Shown here: piece after piece, positions 29,652 to 39,315 of the stretch
Position numbering within the stretch: the first letter of the stretch is position 1
How the letters are laid out: each line of letters starts with the position of its first letter
From: Denitratisoma oestradiolicum
Lineage (GTDB): Bacteria; Pseudomonadota; Gammaproteobacteria; Burkholderiales; Rhodocyclaceae
Reading direction: 5' to 3'
Assembly (NCBI RefSeq): GCF_902813185.1
Contig: NZ_LR778301.1
Coordinates: 1,488,001 to 1,552,000 of the forward strand
Length of the DNA stretch: 64,000 bases
Program-made: the position numbers and the translations under genes
The notes under the pieces: model-generated
Databases searched by the model: none
Seen by the model: the letters and a program-made list of their open reading frames with translations, nothing else
What the model was told of the DNA's origin: nothing

Positions 29652-29992
29652 CGGGCGGCGGTGACCACCATTTCGACCCCATAGCCCGGATGGACCAGGC
29701 GGGCCTCGATACAGGCTCGAACCGGCGCGGTGCCGGATGGCAGCCAGGCATCCCAGATCGCATTCATGGCATCGTAATCGGCCATGTTCCTGAGGTAAAT
29801 GGTCACCAGCAGGAGCCGGGACTTGTTGCTGCCGGCGGCTGTGAGCTGGGTCTCGATGCTGGCCAGGACTTCCCGGGTCTGGGTGGCGATATCCGCCTCC
29901 AGAGAGGTGGGTACCTCCACCAGGTAGAGGGTGCCGGCGTGGGCGACGAGATCCGAATATCGGGCGGTGGTGCCTCGGCGTTCGATGGTCAT
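29648..29992 (-). CDS. RidA/YjgF-family protein (arginine-containing)
   Basis: This 114-residue protein starts at ATG 29992; an earlier in-frame ATG at 30016 falls in a palindromic repeat and is less likely. The YjgF blocks are TLYLVEVPTSLEADIATQ, LLLVTIYLRNMADYDAMN and the closing APVRACIEARLVHPG. In contrast to the RidA-family protein at 10310, this one keeps the arginine expected for enamine/imine deamination. It is coupled to murI by a 4-bp overlap; a link through amino-acid imines is plausible but unproven. Confidence 0.85.
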   Translation of the reverse strand: MTIERRGTTARYSDLVAHAGTLYLVEVPTSLEADIATQTREVLASIETQLTAAGSNKSRLLLVTIYLRNMADYDAMNAIWDAWLPSGTAPVRACIEARLVHPGYGVEMVVTAAR

Positions 29993-30011
29993 CGTGGAAT
30001 TGGTCTTAAAT

Positions 30012-30083
30012 GTCATTCCCGCGCAAGCGGGAATCCAGCGATGATCGAAAACCGCTATGGATTCCCGCTTGCGCGGGAATGAC
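30012..30083. repeat. Perfect 26-bp inverted repeat of the CATTCCC type
   Basis: Two exact 26-bp arms (30012-30037 and 30058-30083) are separated by 20 bp. Each arm is itself a small hairpin (CATTCCCGCG/CGGGAATCCA type). The element lies between the fumarase stop and the RidA-family start. It is related to 6847-6916 and 61039-61110. Confidence 0.85.
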
Positions 30084-30104
30084 GGAGTGAGGTGGGTGAA
30101 ATTA

Positions 30105-31625
30105 TCAGGCGCTAACCGGGATCTTGCCGATCCTGACGCGCCATTCCTTGGGGCCGGTCTCGTGCACCGAGGTGCCGGAGGAATCCACCGCCACGGTGAC
30201 GGGCATGTCCTTCACGTCGAATTCGTAGATGGCCTCCATCCCCAGATCTGCGAAGCCCACCACCTTGGCGCTCTTGATGGCCTTGGCCACCAGGTAGGCG
30301 GCGCCCCCCACGGCCATCAGATAGGCCGACTTGTTGTCCTTGATGGCTTCGATGGCCACAGGCCCCCGCTCGGACTTGCCGATCATGGAAATCAGGCCGG
30401 TCTTTTCCAGCATCATGCGGGTGAACTTGTCCATGCGGGTGGCCGTGGTGGGGCCGGCGGGGCCCACCACCTCGTCGCCCACGGGATCCACCGGGCCCAC
30501 GTAATAGATGACGCGGTTGGTGAAGTCCACGGGCAGCTTCTCGCCGGCGGCCAGCATGTCGGCGATGCGCTTGTGGGCGGCGTCGCGGCCGGTGAGCATC
30601 TTGCCGTTGAGCAGCAGCTTCTGGCCGGGCTTCCAGGAAGCGACCTGTTCCTTGGTCAGGGTGTCCAGGTTCACGCTGGTGGCGGACTGGGTGTCCGGCG
30701 TCCAGGTCACGGCCGGCCAGTCGCTGAGTTTGGGCGGCTCCAGCTTGGCGGGGCCGGAGCCGTCCAGATGGAAGTGGCAGTGGCGGGTGGCGGCGCAGTT
30801 GGGCACCAGGGCCACCGGCAGGTTGGCGGCGTGGCAGGGGTAGTCCAGCACCTTCACGTCCAGCACCGTGGTCAGGCCGCCCAGGCCCTGGGCGCCGATA
30901 CCGAGGGCATTGACCTTCTCGTACAGTTCCAGGCGCAGCTCCTCGGCCCGGGTCTTGGCGCCACGTGCCTTCAGCTCATGGATGTCCACCGGCGCCATGA
31001 TCGACTCCTTGGCCAGCAGCATGGCCTTTTCCGGCGTGCCGCCGATGCCGACCCCGAGAATGCCGGGAGGGCACCAGCCGGCGCCCATGGTGGGCACGGT
31101 TTTCAGAATCCACTCCACCAGATCGTCGGAGGGATTGAGCATGGCGAACTTGGCCTTGGCCTCGGAGCCGCCGCCCTTCGCGGCGCAGATCACTTCCACG
31201 TGATGGCCGGGGACGATCTCGAAATGCACCACAGCGGGGGTGTTGTCCTTGGTGTTCTTGCGACTGCCGGCCGGGTCGGCCAGTACCGAGGCGCGCAGGG
31301 GATTCTCCTTGTCGCCATAGGCGCGACGCACGCCTTCATCGATCATCTGCTGGATGCTCATGGTGGCGTCGGGCCAGGTGACCTGCATGCCCACCTTGAT
31401 GAACACCATGCCGATGCCTGTATCCTGGCAGATGGGGCGGTGGCCTTCCGCGCTCATGCGGCTGTTGGTCAGGATCTGGGCGATGGCGTCCTTGGCGGCG
31501 GGAGACTCTTCCCGCTCGTAGGCCTCGCCCAGGGCCTTGATGTAGTCGAGGGGATGGTAATAGCTGATGTACTGGAAGGCGTCGGCGACGGACTGGATCA
31601 GGTCTTCCTGTTTGATGGCGGTCAT
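30105..31625 (-). CDS. Class I fumarate hydratase
   Basis: This 506-residue [4Fe-4S] hydratase interconverts fumarate and malate in the TCA cycle. The N-terminal alpha region has RPICQDTGIGMVFIKVG with an Fe-S cysteine. The C-terminal beta region begins near VNLDTLTKEQVASWKPGQKL and carries GPTTATRMDKF, characteristic of class I fumarases (FumA/FumB). The length is typical. The YqhA gene is 37 bp upstream on the same strand. Confidence 0.94.
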   Translation of the reverse strand: MTAIKQEDLIQSVADAFQYISYYHPLDYIKALGEAYEREESPAAKDAIAQILTNSRMSAEGHRPICQDTGIGMVFIKVGMQVTWPDATMSIQQMIDEGVRRAYGDKENPLRASVLADPAGSRKNTKDNTPAVVHFEIVPGHHVEVICAAKGGGSEAKAKFAMLNPSDDLVEWILKTVPTMGAGWCPPGILGVGIGGTPEKAMLLAKESIMAPVDIHELKARGAKTRAEELRLELYEKVNALGIGAQGLGGLTTVLDVKVLDYPCHAANLPVALVPNCAATRHCHFHLDGSGPAKLEPPKLSDWPAVTWTPDTQSATSVNLDTLTKEQVASWKPGQKLLLNGKMLTGRDAAHKRIADMLAAGEKLPVDFTNRVIYYVGPVDPVGDEVVGPAGPTTATRMDKFTRMMLEKTGLISMIGKSERGPVAIEAIKDNKSAYLMAVGGAAYLVAKAIKSAKVVGFADLGMEAIYEFDVKDMPVTVAVDSSGTSVHETGPKEWRVRIGKIPVSA

Positions 31626-31662
31626 GATGTCTCGGGGGTGGGAGTTGGCGAGAAGGTGCGGG

Positions 31663-32187
31663 TTAATGGTGTTGCTTGCCGGCCTGCATGGTCTGCATCA
31701 TCAGCTTGTCGGTGTAGGCAATGGCGATGGCAGAGATCAGGAAAGAGGCATGGATCGCGATCTGGGCGATCACTACTCTGTCCTCGGTCTGTGCCGCATT
31801 GATGAAGGTGCGCAACAGGTGGATTGAGGAAATGCTGATCAGGGCCACCGCCAGCTTGACCTTGAGCACGCCCGCATTGACGTGGGAGAGCCATTCGGGC
31901 TGGTCCGGATGGCCTTCCAGATCCAGGCGGGAGACGAAGGTTTCATAGCCGCCAATAATGACCATGATCAGCAGATTGGCAATCATCACCACGTCGATCA
32001 GGCCCAGCACGATCAGCATGACTTCGTTTTCGCTCAGGCTGCCGGTCTTGGAGATCAGGTGTGCCAATTCGTGCATGAACTGGTATACATAAACACCCTG
32101 GGCGGCGATCAGGCCGATATAAAGGGGGGCCTGGAGCCAGCGGCTCCAGAAAATGAAAGCTTCCATTGTCCTGACGGTCTTTTGCAT
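31663..32187 (-). CDS. YqhA (TIGR00645)-family membrane protein
   Basis: This 174-residue protein has four membrane helices. It contains EAFIFWSRWLQAPLYIGLI at the start, LIVLGLIDVVMIANLLIMVI, and the family-typical GGYETFVSRLDLEGHPDQPE. The role is unknown. It precedes fumarase in the same direction and is divergent from acs. The 209 bp upstream (32188-32396) hold only promoter-sized sequence with no other gene that I can see. Confidence 0.88.
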   Translation of the reverse strand: MQKTVRTMEAFIFWSRWLQAPLYIGLIAAQGVYVYQFMHELAHLISKTGSLSENEVMLIVLGLIDVVMIANLLIMVIIGGYETFVSRLDLEGHPDQPEWLSHVNAGVLKVKLAVALISISSIHLLRTFINAAQTEDRVVIAQIAIHASFLISAIAIAYTDKLMMQTMQAGKQHH

Positions 32188-32396
32188 GGGTTGGTCCTGA
32201 ATTCAGAGGCGTGGATTTTAGCATTCGCCTTTCACCGGCAGCAGCGTAAGTCCGGCGTAAGCGTGATTCGATTAAATCCGCATGAAATAAGCAAGAACCC
32301 TCGCCACCAGGGGGATGTAACAGCAATAAATGCGGAGTTGTAGATTCTAGAATCGGCTGTCCTTCGGGATACCAAGAGAGACAAGAGGAGCGAGCA

Positions 32397-34394
32397 ATGA
32401 GCAACCGTATCGAATCGGTACTTCAGGAAAACCGCGTATTTCCCCCGTCGGAGGCCGTGCGGGCCAAGGCCGCCATCTCGGGCATGGAGGCTTATCAGTC
32501 CCTGTGCCAGGAAGCTGAAGGAAACTACGAGGCTTACTGGGCGCGACTGGCCCGGGAACACCTGGTTTGGCAGCAACCCTTCAGCCAGACCCTCGATGAG
32601 TCCGAAGCGCCCTTCTACAAGTGGTTCGCCGACGGCAAGCTCAACGTCTCCTACAACTGCCTGGACCTGAACGTACAGGCCGGTCTGGGCGACAAGGTTG
32701 CCATCATCTTCGAAGCTGACAACGGACAGGTGAGCCGGGTCACCTACAAGGAACTCCTGGCCCGCACTTGCCGCTTTGCCAACGCCCTGAAAGCCCAGGG
32801 CATCAGAAAGGGCGACCGGGTCATCATCTACCTGCCCATGTCCGTCGAAGGCGTTGTCGCCATGCAGGCCTGCGCCCGCATCGGCGCCATCCATTCGGTG
32901 GTGTTCGGCGGTTTCTCCGCCAAGTCCCTGGAGGAGCGCATCCTCGACGCCGGCGCCGTGGCGGTGATCACCGCCGACGAGCAATGCCGGGGCGGCAAGG
33001 CCATCCCCCTCAAGCCCGCCGTCGATGAAGGTATCGCCCTGGCCGCCGCCGCTCCTGGCGGCTGTCCGGCAAAGAGCGTGATCGTCTACAAGCGCACCGG
33101 CGGCGCCTGCGCCATGGAAGCCGGGCGGGATCTGTGGTGGCATGAACTGGAAGCGGCCCAGTCCGACGTCTGCGAACCGGAATGGGTTGAGGCCGAGCAT
33201 CCCCTGTTCCTGCTCTACACCTCCGGTTCCACCGGCAAGCCCAAGGGTGTGCAACACAGCTCCGCCGGCTATCTGCTCCATGCCAAGCTGACCACCCTGT
33301 GGACCTTCGATGTGAAGCCCGATGACGTGTTCTGGTGCACCGCCGACATCGGCTGGGTCACCGGCCACACCTACATCACCTATGGCCCCCTGGCCTGCGG
33401 CGCCACGGAGATCGTCTTCGAGGGCGTGCCCACCTACCCGGACGCCGGGCGCTTCTGGAAAATGATCCAGGACCACAAGGTCAATATCTTCTACACCGCG
33501 CCCACGGCCATTCGTTCCCTGATCAAGGCCGGCGAGGTCACTCCCGCCACCCATCCGCGCAACTACGACCTGTCCTCCCTGCGCATCCTGGGTTCCGTGG
33601 GGGAACCCATCAACCCCGAGGCCTGGATGTGGTACTACCAGAATGTCGGTGGCGCCCGCTGTCCCATCGTGGATACCTTCTGGCAGACCGAAACCGGCGG
33701 CCACATGATCACCCCGCTGCCCGGCGTGACCCCCCTGGTGCCGGGCTCCTGCACCCTGCCGTTCCCCGGCATCATGGCGGCCATCGTGGACGAGGCCGGC
33801 CATGACGTGGAGTGGGGCAAGGGCGGCTTCCTGGTGGTGAAAAAACCCTGGCCTTCCATGATCCGCACCATCTGGGGCGATCCAGAGCGCTTCAAGAAGT
33901 CCTACTATCCGGAAGACCTGGGCGGCCGGCTCTACCTGGCTGGCGACGGCGCGGTGCGCGATGCCAAGACCGGCTACTTCACCATCATGGGCCGCATCGA
34001 CGATGTGCTGAACGTGTCCGGCCATCGCCTGGGCACCATGGAAGTGGAATCGGCCCTGGTGGCCAATTCCATCGTGGCCGAGGCCGCCGTGGTGGGTCGT
34101 CCCGACGACGTGACGGGCGAGGCTATCTGCGCCTTCGTGGTGCTGAAGCAGGCCCGCCCCTATGGTGATGATGCCAAGCGGATAGCCGAGGAATTGCGCA
34201 ACTGGGTCGCCAAGGAAATCGGTCCCATCGCCAAGCCCCGTGACATCCGCTTCGGCGAGAACCTGCCCAAGACCCGCTCCGGCAAGATCATGCGGCGCCT
34301 GCTGCGTTCCCTGGCCAAGGGCGAGGACATCACCCAGGACGTGTCCACCCTGGAAAATCCGGCCATCCTGGAGCAGCTCAAAGAGGCCGCCTGA
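32397..34394 (+). CDS. acs: Acetyl-CoA synthetase
   Basis: This 665-residue AMP-forming ligase activates acetate. The ATP-binding P-loop is [20 protein letters not shown], and the adenylate region has [11 protein letters not shown]. The acetylatable catalytic Lys is in [33 protein letters not shown] precedes ATG 32397. Length is slightly above the usual 650. A GC-rich hairpin follows the stop. Confidence 0.96.
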   Translation: MSNRIESVLQENRVFPPSEAVRAKAAISGMEAYQSLCQEAEGNYEAYWARLAREHLVWQQPFSQTLDESEAPFYKWFADGKLNVSYNCLDLNVQAGLGDKVAIIFEADNGQVSRVTYKELLARTCRFANALKAQGIRKGDRVIIYLPMSVEGVVAMQACARIGAIHSVVFGGFSAKSLEERILDAGAVAVITADEQCRGGKAIPLKPAVDEGIALAAAAPGGCPAKSVIVYKRTGGACAMEAGRDLWWHELEAAQSDVCEPEWVEAEHPLFLLYTSGSTGKPKGVQHSSAGYLLHAKLTTLWTFDVKPDDVFWCTADIGWVTGHTYITYGPLACGATEIVFEGVPTYPDAGRFWKMIQDHKVNIFYTAPTAIRSLIKAGEVTPATHPRNYDLSSLRILGSVGEPINPEAWMWYYQNVGGARCPIVDTFWQTETGGHMITPLPGVTPLVPGSCTLPFPGIMAAIVDEAGHDVEWGKGGFLVVKKPWPSMIRTIWGDPERFKKSYYPEDLGGRLYLAGDGAVRDAKTGYFTIMGRIDDVLNVSGHRLGTMEVESALVANSIVAEAAVVGRPDDVTGEAICAFVVLKQARPYGDDAKRIAEELRNWVAKEIGPIAKPRDIRFGENLPKTRSGKIMRRLLRSLAKGEDITQDVSTLENPAILEQLKEAA

Positions 34395-34404
34395 GTCATC
34401 GGCC

Positions 34405-34427
34405 CGGGGCGGCTGTCCGCCGCCCCG
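34405..34427 (+). terminator. GC-rich hairpin after acs
   Basis: A perfect 9-bp stem (CGGGGCGGC/GCCGCCCCG) with a 5-nt loop lies 11 bp after the acs stop. There is no T-tract, so it is a weak or RNA-stabilising terminator candidate. Confidence 0.35.
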
Positions 34428-34528
34428 TCCTCATGCCTGCCTCCGCCGATAGTGGTGGATAGGGATTGCCGCCGCCCTGTAAAATCCGCGGTTGCCCGAT
34501 TCCTGTCGTCCCTTCCCCCACGCGCTCG

Positions 34529-35407
34529 ATGTCCTCTGCTACTCCCTGGATTGAAATACCCAGCCCCTTCGATTCCCACGGGGGGCAGGTGCTGATGCTG
34601 GAGCCGCCCTGGGCCAACGAAGGAGAGTTGCGGGCGCAGTTGCTGGACGAGACTTATTCCAAGCCTTTTGTCATCGATGATGGCGAGCGCCGTTATCTGC
34701 ATTTCGACGGGCGGCTGATCCAGAGCGCCATGAGCCTGGCCGCGCCCAACGACCTGGAACTGCGCTACACCCAGAAAATGATGTCCTTCCTGCTGTTCCG
34801 CTCCAGGCCAAGGCGTCTTCTGTTGATCGGCCTCGGTGGTGGCTCCCTGGTCAAGTTCTGCCACTGTCGGTTGCCAGCCACGCAACTGACGGTGCTGGAA
34901 AACAATCCCGACGTGATCGCCTTGCGGGAGGCATTTCTGGTTCCGCCTGACAGTCCGATGCTCCAGGTGCTGGAGGCCGATGGCGCGGAATATCTGGCGA
35001 GGACGGAAAAGGGAATCGATGCGTTGCTGGTGGATGCCTTCGACAGAAACGGCTTTGCCCCCAGTCTCGCCAATCGGGAATTCTTCGAGCAGGCTCACGC
35101 CAAGCTGGCGGGCGGCGGCATATTGGTGGTGAATCTGGCGGGGGACGAAAAGACCTACGCGGGGCTCATCGGGGAGGCCATGCAGGTCTTTGACGATCAG
35201 GTCATCGTGTTCCCGGTGAGGGAGGACGACAACCATGTGCTGCTGGCCTTCAGGGATCCCATGTTCGAGCCCAACTGGCGCCGGCTGCGGGCTTTTGCCA
35301 GGGAATTGCGTGCCAAGTACGGACTGGACTTTCCCAACTTCCTGGAAAAGATCGAGCGTTCGGCAAGGCTCGGCCTGGCTCGCCGCGAAGCGGAACGCGG
35401 CTACTGA
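34529..35407 (+). CDS. Spermidine synthase-like methyltransferase-fold protein
   Basis: This 292-residue protein has a spermidine-synthase fold. The N-terminal beta region (FDSHGGQVLMLE; YLHFDGRLIQSAMSL) is followed by the Rossmann-like core with LLLIGLGGGSLVKF, LEADGAEYLARTEKGIDALLVDAFD and LAGGGILVVNL. The position of the catalytic Asp in VDAFDRNG is consistent with a polyamine aminopropyltransferase, but many such orphan proteins have unknown substrates. ATG 34529 is taken from within a longer frame. No speD or polyamine genes are nearby. Confidence 0.8.
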   Translation: MSSATPWIEIPSPFDSHGGQVLMLEPPWANEGELRAQLLDETYSKPFVIDDGERRYLHFDGRLIQSAMSLAAPNDLELRYTQKMMSFLLFRSRPRRLLLIGLGGGSLVKFCHCRLPATQLTVLENNPDVIALREAFLVPPDSPMLQVLEADGAEYLARTEKGIDALLVDAFDRNGFAPSLANREFFEQAHAKLAGGGILVVNLAGDEKTYAGLIGEAMQVFDDQVIVFPVREDDNHVLLAFRDPMFEPNWRRLRAFARELRAKYGLDFPNFLEKIERSARLGLARREAERGY

Positions 35408-35472
35408 ATCACGAAATCAGCGTTTCCCTGAGAGCCAGAGAAAACAGGCTCCCCAGTACTATTTAGAAAATA

Positions 35473-35592
35473 CTGAACAAGTCCGTTCGCACTGAGCCCT
35501 TCGTCTTCGCTCAGGACAGGCTTGTCGAAGTGCAAGCCGCGCCAACACTGGGCTTCGACAGGCTCAGCCCGAACGGTTGGGGACTTGTTCAG
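35473..35592. mobile_element. MITE-like 120-bp element with 12-bp terminal inverted repeats
   Basis: Exact 12-bp ends (CTGAACAAGTCC at 35473-35484 and its complement at 35581-35592) bound the element. Inside are paired half-sites of the TTCGACAGGCTCAGCCCGAA type, a widely dispersed bacterial repeat. It encodes no transposase, so it would depend on one elsewhere. Its right end lies inside pepN and supplies that gene's last codons and stop. Confidence 0.75.
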
Positions 35593-38275
35593 CGTTTCCT
35601 TTACCGAGCGCATTGCCGACCACCTCGGCGACGTCACGGGCCAGATTGGTGGAGCCCTGGATGCGCTCCAGTTGGGTGCGCGCATGGCTCTGGCGTTCGC
35701 TGTCGAACTGGCGCCAGCGGTCGAAGGCTCGTGCGATGCGTGCGGCGACCTGGGGATTCATGGCCTGCAATTGGAGGATCACATCGGCCGCCAGCCGGTA
35801 GCCTTCACCGTCGGCCCCATGGAAGTGGCGAGGATTGGCGGCGCAGAAGGCACGGACCAGCGCATAGACCTTGTTGGGGTTCTTGATGTCGAAGGCGCCA
35901 TGTCCCATCAGCGCGCGCACACGCATCGCGGTGCCGGGCAGACGCGAAGTGGCCTGCACCTGTAACCACTTGTCGACCACCAGCGCTTCGTCCTGCCAGC
36001 GGGTGTAGAAGTCGGCCAGGGCCGTGGTGCGCTCGGCCACGTCGAGGTTGGCGAGGGTGCCCAGGGCGGCGATCACGTCGGTCATGTTGTCGGCGTTGCA
36101 CTGGGCCATCAGTCGCGGCATCACGTGCCCCTTGAGGTAGGCCTCATCGCTTTCGGCGAGATAGCCCAAGGCCAGATTGCGCAGGGCACGGCGGCCGACC
36201 TGGAGGCCGTCGGGGGCATAGGGGCTGCTGGGCGCCAGCGCCTGCCATGCTGCCTCGAACTTGTCCCGCAACCGTGCCGCGAGATGGTGGCGCAGGGTGA
36301 GGCGGGAGCGGTGGATCGCTTCCGGGTCGATGATCTGCCCGCGACCGGCCATTTCCTCCGCCAGCACCTGTTCGGCGGGAAGAATCAGGGCTTCTGCGGC
36401 CAGCGCCGCGTCATGCCGCATTCCGTCATCCAATACACGGTCCACGGCTGCAACAAAGGATTCGGGAATCCATGCCGTGTCCTGGCCCCCTGCAGCGACG
36501 CCAGCGAGCAGCACGCGGCTGGCCAGACGTTGACCGGCCTCCCAACGGTTGCAGGCGTCGCTGTCGTAGGCCATCAGATGCGCCAGTTCGGCATCGCTCT
36601 GTGGAAAGTCCAGGTGCACCGGCGCCGAGAAACCGCGCAGTACCGAGGCGACGGGTTCCGCGGGGATGTGGTCGAAAACGAAGCGCTGGGTGCTCTCCGT
36701 CAGCGAGAGCACGCAGGTGCCGGCGGGATATTCCCGCTCCAGCGCGTCGCTGCCGTCCGGCAGCACCAGGCCGAGCGCAACCGGAATATGCAGTGGCCCT
36801 TCCTCGATGGCCAGGCCGGCATCCTGCAAGCGTTGCTCGTAGGCGGTGGGGGCCAGGCTTTGGCTGAGGGTCAGGGTGTAGCGCTGCACCGCGGCGTCGT
36901 AGCAGCCCTCCGCCTTCAGATGCGGCGTGCCGGCACGGGAATACCAACGGCGGAACTGGCTGAGATCCAAGCCTGAAGCATCCTGCATGGCTGCGACGAA
37001 GTCCTCGCAGGTCACGGCCTGGCCGTCATGGCGCTGGAAATAGAGATCCATGCCATGGCGAAATGCGTCGCGGCCGATCAGGGTGTGGATCATGCGCACC
37101 ACCTCGGCGCCTTTTTCATAGACGGTGGCAGTGTAGAAATTATTGATCTCGGCGTAGGACACCGGGCGGATCGGATGGGCCATGGGGCCGGCATCCTCGG
37201 GGAACTGGGCGATGCGCAACTGGCGCACCGACTGGATGCGGGTGACCGCGGACGAATGGGTGTCGGCGCTGAACTCCTGGTCGCGAAAAACCGTGAGGCC
37301 CTCCTTCAGGGAGAGCTGGAACCAGTCGCGGCAAGTGACACGGTTGCCGGTCCAGTTGTGAAAGTATTCGTGCGCAATGACCCGGTCGATGTTCTGGTAG
37401 TCGCTGTCGGTGGCGGTGTCCGGGCGCGCCAGCACATACTTGGTGTTGAAGATGTTGAGGCCCTTGTTCTCCATCGCGCCCATGTTGAAATCGCCGACCG
37501 CGACGATCATGTAATGGTCCAGATCCATCTCCAGGCCAAAGCGCTGCTCGTCCCAGGACATGCTTTTCTTCAGGGCGGACATGGCGTGGCCGCACTGGTC
37601 CAGCTTCCCCGGCTCCACGTACACCGCCAGCCGCACCACGCGGCCGGAGCGCGTAACGAAGCTGTCTTCCAGCATGTCCAGCTTGGCGGCAACCAGGGCG
37701 AAAAGATAGCAGGGCTTGGCGTAGGGGTCTTCCCAGCGAGCCCAGTGGCGCGTATTGCCAAGAGTGCCGCTGGCAACCAGATTGCCATTGGAGAGCAATT
37801 GCGGAAAATCTTGGCGCTCCGCTTCGATGGTGCAACTGAAGCGCGCCATGATGTCGGGGCGATCAGGGAAAAAGCTGATGCGGCGGAAGCCCTGGGCCTC
37901 GCATTGGCTGAAATAGCCATCCCTGGAACGGTAGAGCCCGGAAAGTTGCGTGTTGCTGTCTGGGTCGATGCGGACCCGGGTCTCCAGCGTGAAGTGATCC
38001 GGCAGGGCCGCGCCGCGCACAGCCCGGATGCACAGCGTGTCATCGTCCAGGGTGTAGTCGGAATCCACCAGTGCCGTGCCGCCAAGGGAGAGTTCCTGCA
38101 ACGCCAGTTCCTCGCCGTCCAACACCAGCTCCCCCCCTGGGCCGGCCGGGTTGCGTCGGCAGGCGAGCATGCCGCGCACTTCGGTGTACTCCTCATGGAT
38201 GGCGACATGCAGATCAAGCTTGTCAATCAGCCAGGCGGGCGGGGCGTAGTCTTTGAGATAGATGGTGTCGAGCAT
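35564..38275 (-). CDS. pepN: Aminopeptidase N (M1)
   Basis: This 903-residue zinc metallopeptidase removes N-terminal residues from peptides in the cytosol. The substrate-binding motif is GAMENKGLN. The zinc site HEYFH is at 302-306, with the third ligand Glu in LKEGLTVFRDQEFS. The four-domain length is right for the E. coli-type enzyme. The final residues (EQVPNRSG) and the stop are encoded by the inserted 120-bp element, so the native C-terminus has been replaced by a few residues. This is unlikely to harm catalysis. Confidence 0.95.
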   Translation of the reverse strand: MLDTIYLKDYAPPAWLIDKLDLHVAIHEEYTEVRGMLACRRNPAGPGGELVLDGEELALQELSLGGTALVDSDYTLDDDTLCIRAVRGAALPDHFTLETRVRIDPDSNTQLSGLYRSRDGYFSQCEAQGFRRISFFPDRPDIMARFSCTIEAERQDFPQLLSNGNLVASGTLGNTRHWARWEDPYAKPCYLFALVAAKLDMLEDSFVTRSGRVVRLAVYVEPGKLDQCGHAMSALKKSMSWDEQRFGLEMDLDHYMIVAVGDFNMGAMENKGLNIFNTKYVLARPDTATDSDYQNIDRVIAHEYFHNWTGNRVTCRDWFQLSLKEGLTVFRDQEFSADTHSSAVTRIQSVRQLRIAQFPEDAGPMAHPIRPVSYAEINNFYTATVYEKGAEVVRMIHTLIGRDAFRHGMDLYFQRHDGQAVTCEDFVAAMQDASGLDLSQFRRWYSRAGTPHLKAEGCYDAAVQRYTLTLSQSLAPTAYEQRLQDAGLAIEEGPLHIPVALGLVLPDGSDALEREYPAGTCVLSLTESTQRFVFDHIPAEPVASVLRGFSAPVHLDFPQSDAELAHLMAYDSDACNRWEAGQRLASRVLLAGVAAGGQDTAWIPESFVAAVDRVLDDGMRHDAALAAEALILPAEQVLAEEMAGRGQIIDPEAIHRSRLTLRHHLAARLRDKFEAAWQALAPSSPYAPDGLQVGRRALRNLALGYLAESDEAYLKGHVMPRLMAQCNADNMTDVIAALGTLANLDVAERTTALADFYTRWQDEALVVDKWLQVQATSRLPGTAMRVRALMGHGAFDIKNPNKVYALVRAFCAANPRHFHGADGEGYRLAADVILQLQAMNPQVAARIARAFDRWRQFDSERQSHARTQLERIQGSTNLARDVAEVVGNALGKGNAEQVPNRSG

Positions 38276-38280
38276 GGGGG

Positions 38281-38733
38281 CTATTTTCCGGCGCCGAGAA
38301 GATCGGGGCGATGTTGTTTAAGCCAGCGCCGGGTGTGGGCGAGCAGCGCCTCGGCCTGGGCGATGCATTCCTTGACGGCGGCGCTGGAGACCGGGTCGCC
38401 TTCATAGTCGTTGAGGTTGCGCTGCTTGCGCAGGGCATCAAGGACGATCACGGTGTCCTGATCGAGACCCAGGGTTTTGGGCAGGGCTTGCAGGGCGGTC
38501 TGATGGTGACCAGGCTGACTGGTGGCGGTGCGGTAGCCCTTGGCCCACAGGCCGATCATGGCGCATTGCATGAGGGTCTTGTAGGCGGCATCGAAGCGGT
38601 TGTCGGCGCTGAGCGCGGCAATCCGTGCATCGGCCAGATTGCGTTCGGCCGAGGCGAGCAGGCGCAAAACGCCGCCGGGCGTGGCTTCAAACGCCTGCAG
38701 GCGATGGATGGCCAGCAAGTTTTCCAAGGTCAT
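38281..38733 (-). CDS. HEPN-like helical protein paired with a nucleotidyltransferase
   Basis: This 150-residue all-helical protein starts at ATG 38733 (MTLENLLAIHRLQAFE). Segments resembling HEPN helices are LRLLASAERNLADARIAALS and RFDAAYKTLMQCAMIGLWAK, with RKQRNLNDYEG near the C-terminus. The canonical R-x4-6-H RNase motif is not evident; R-N-L-N-D-Y stands in its place. It overlaps the 3' end of the nucleotidyltransferase gene by 47 bp. HEPN/MNT gene pairs are type VII toxin-antitoxin systems in which the MNT partner modifies the HEPN toxin. That role is inference here. Confidence 0.65.
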   Translation of the reverse strand: MTLENLLAIHRLQAFEATPGGVLRLLASAERNLADARIAALSADNRFDAAYKTLMQCAMIGLWAKGYRTATSQPGHHQTALQALPKTLGLDQDTVIVLDALRKQRNLNDYEGDPVSSAAVKECIAQAEALLAHTRRWLKQHRPDLLGAGK

Positions 38734-39295
38734 GTTCGGTTCCGATGACAAAGAGTTTGGGGCTGGCAAGGATGTTGTTGACGAAGGCATCCTGGGTGGC
38801 GACGCGGCGCTTGAATTCGGCGGCGCTGTAGATCACGGGGTTGATCTCGCGTTGCAGTTGCTGCTGCGCCGGATGTAGCGCCTTGACGGCGTTACCGAAA
38901 GCGCAACCGCCGACGATGAGAAGGTCGACATCGCTGCGGATGTTTTCTTCGCCCCGTGCCAGCGAGCCGAAGATCAGCGCCAGTGTGGGCGCGGGGCTGA
39001 GCGCGTCGAGAGCACTGGCGAGTACGCTGACCGCACCGCTGGTCTTGCGGAACAGGCCCGCCAGTTCGGTGAAAACCGGACAATCGCGGTTGGCGCGGTA
39101 GCGCACCTGGTTGCCCTGTGTTTCACGCAACAACAGGCCCGCTTCAGCGAGACGGGTAAGTTCCTTGTGCAGCGTACCTGGCGTGGTGCCGGTCAGTCGT
39201 GCCAGCTCACGCACGTGATAGCTGCTGTCCGGATTCAACAGCAACTGGGTCAATGCGCGCTGACGATAAGTACCGAAAAGCAGGTCGAGCAACAC
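38687..39295 (-). CDS. HTH-fused minimal nucleotidyltransferase (MNT)
   Basis: This 202-residue protein starts at GTG 39295, with AGGAA upstream. Residues 1-70 form an ArsR/MarR-like winged helix (YHVRELARLTGTTPGTLHKE, then TRLAEAGLLLRETQ). Residues 100-130 carry the polymerase-beta fold signature GS-x10-D-x-D: G110-S111, D122 and D124 in IFGSLARGEENIRSDVDLLI. This fusion implies that the modifying enzyme also represses its own promoter. A dyad with a third half-site lies 21 bp upstream. It forms an overlapping pair with the HEPN-like gene. Confidence 0.85.
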   Translation of the reverse strand: MLLDLLFGTYRQRALTQLLLNPDSSYHVRELARLTGTTPGTLHKELTRLAEAGLLLRETQGNQVRYRANRDCPVFTELAGLFRKTSGAVSVLASALDALSPAPTLALIFGSLARGEENIRSDVDLLIVGGCAFGNAVKALHPAQQQLQREINPVIYSAAEFKRRVATQDAFVNNILASPKLFVIGTEHDLGKLAGHPSPAGV

Positions 39296-39315
39296 GATTC
39301 CGTTCCTGGGAAATT

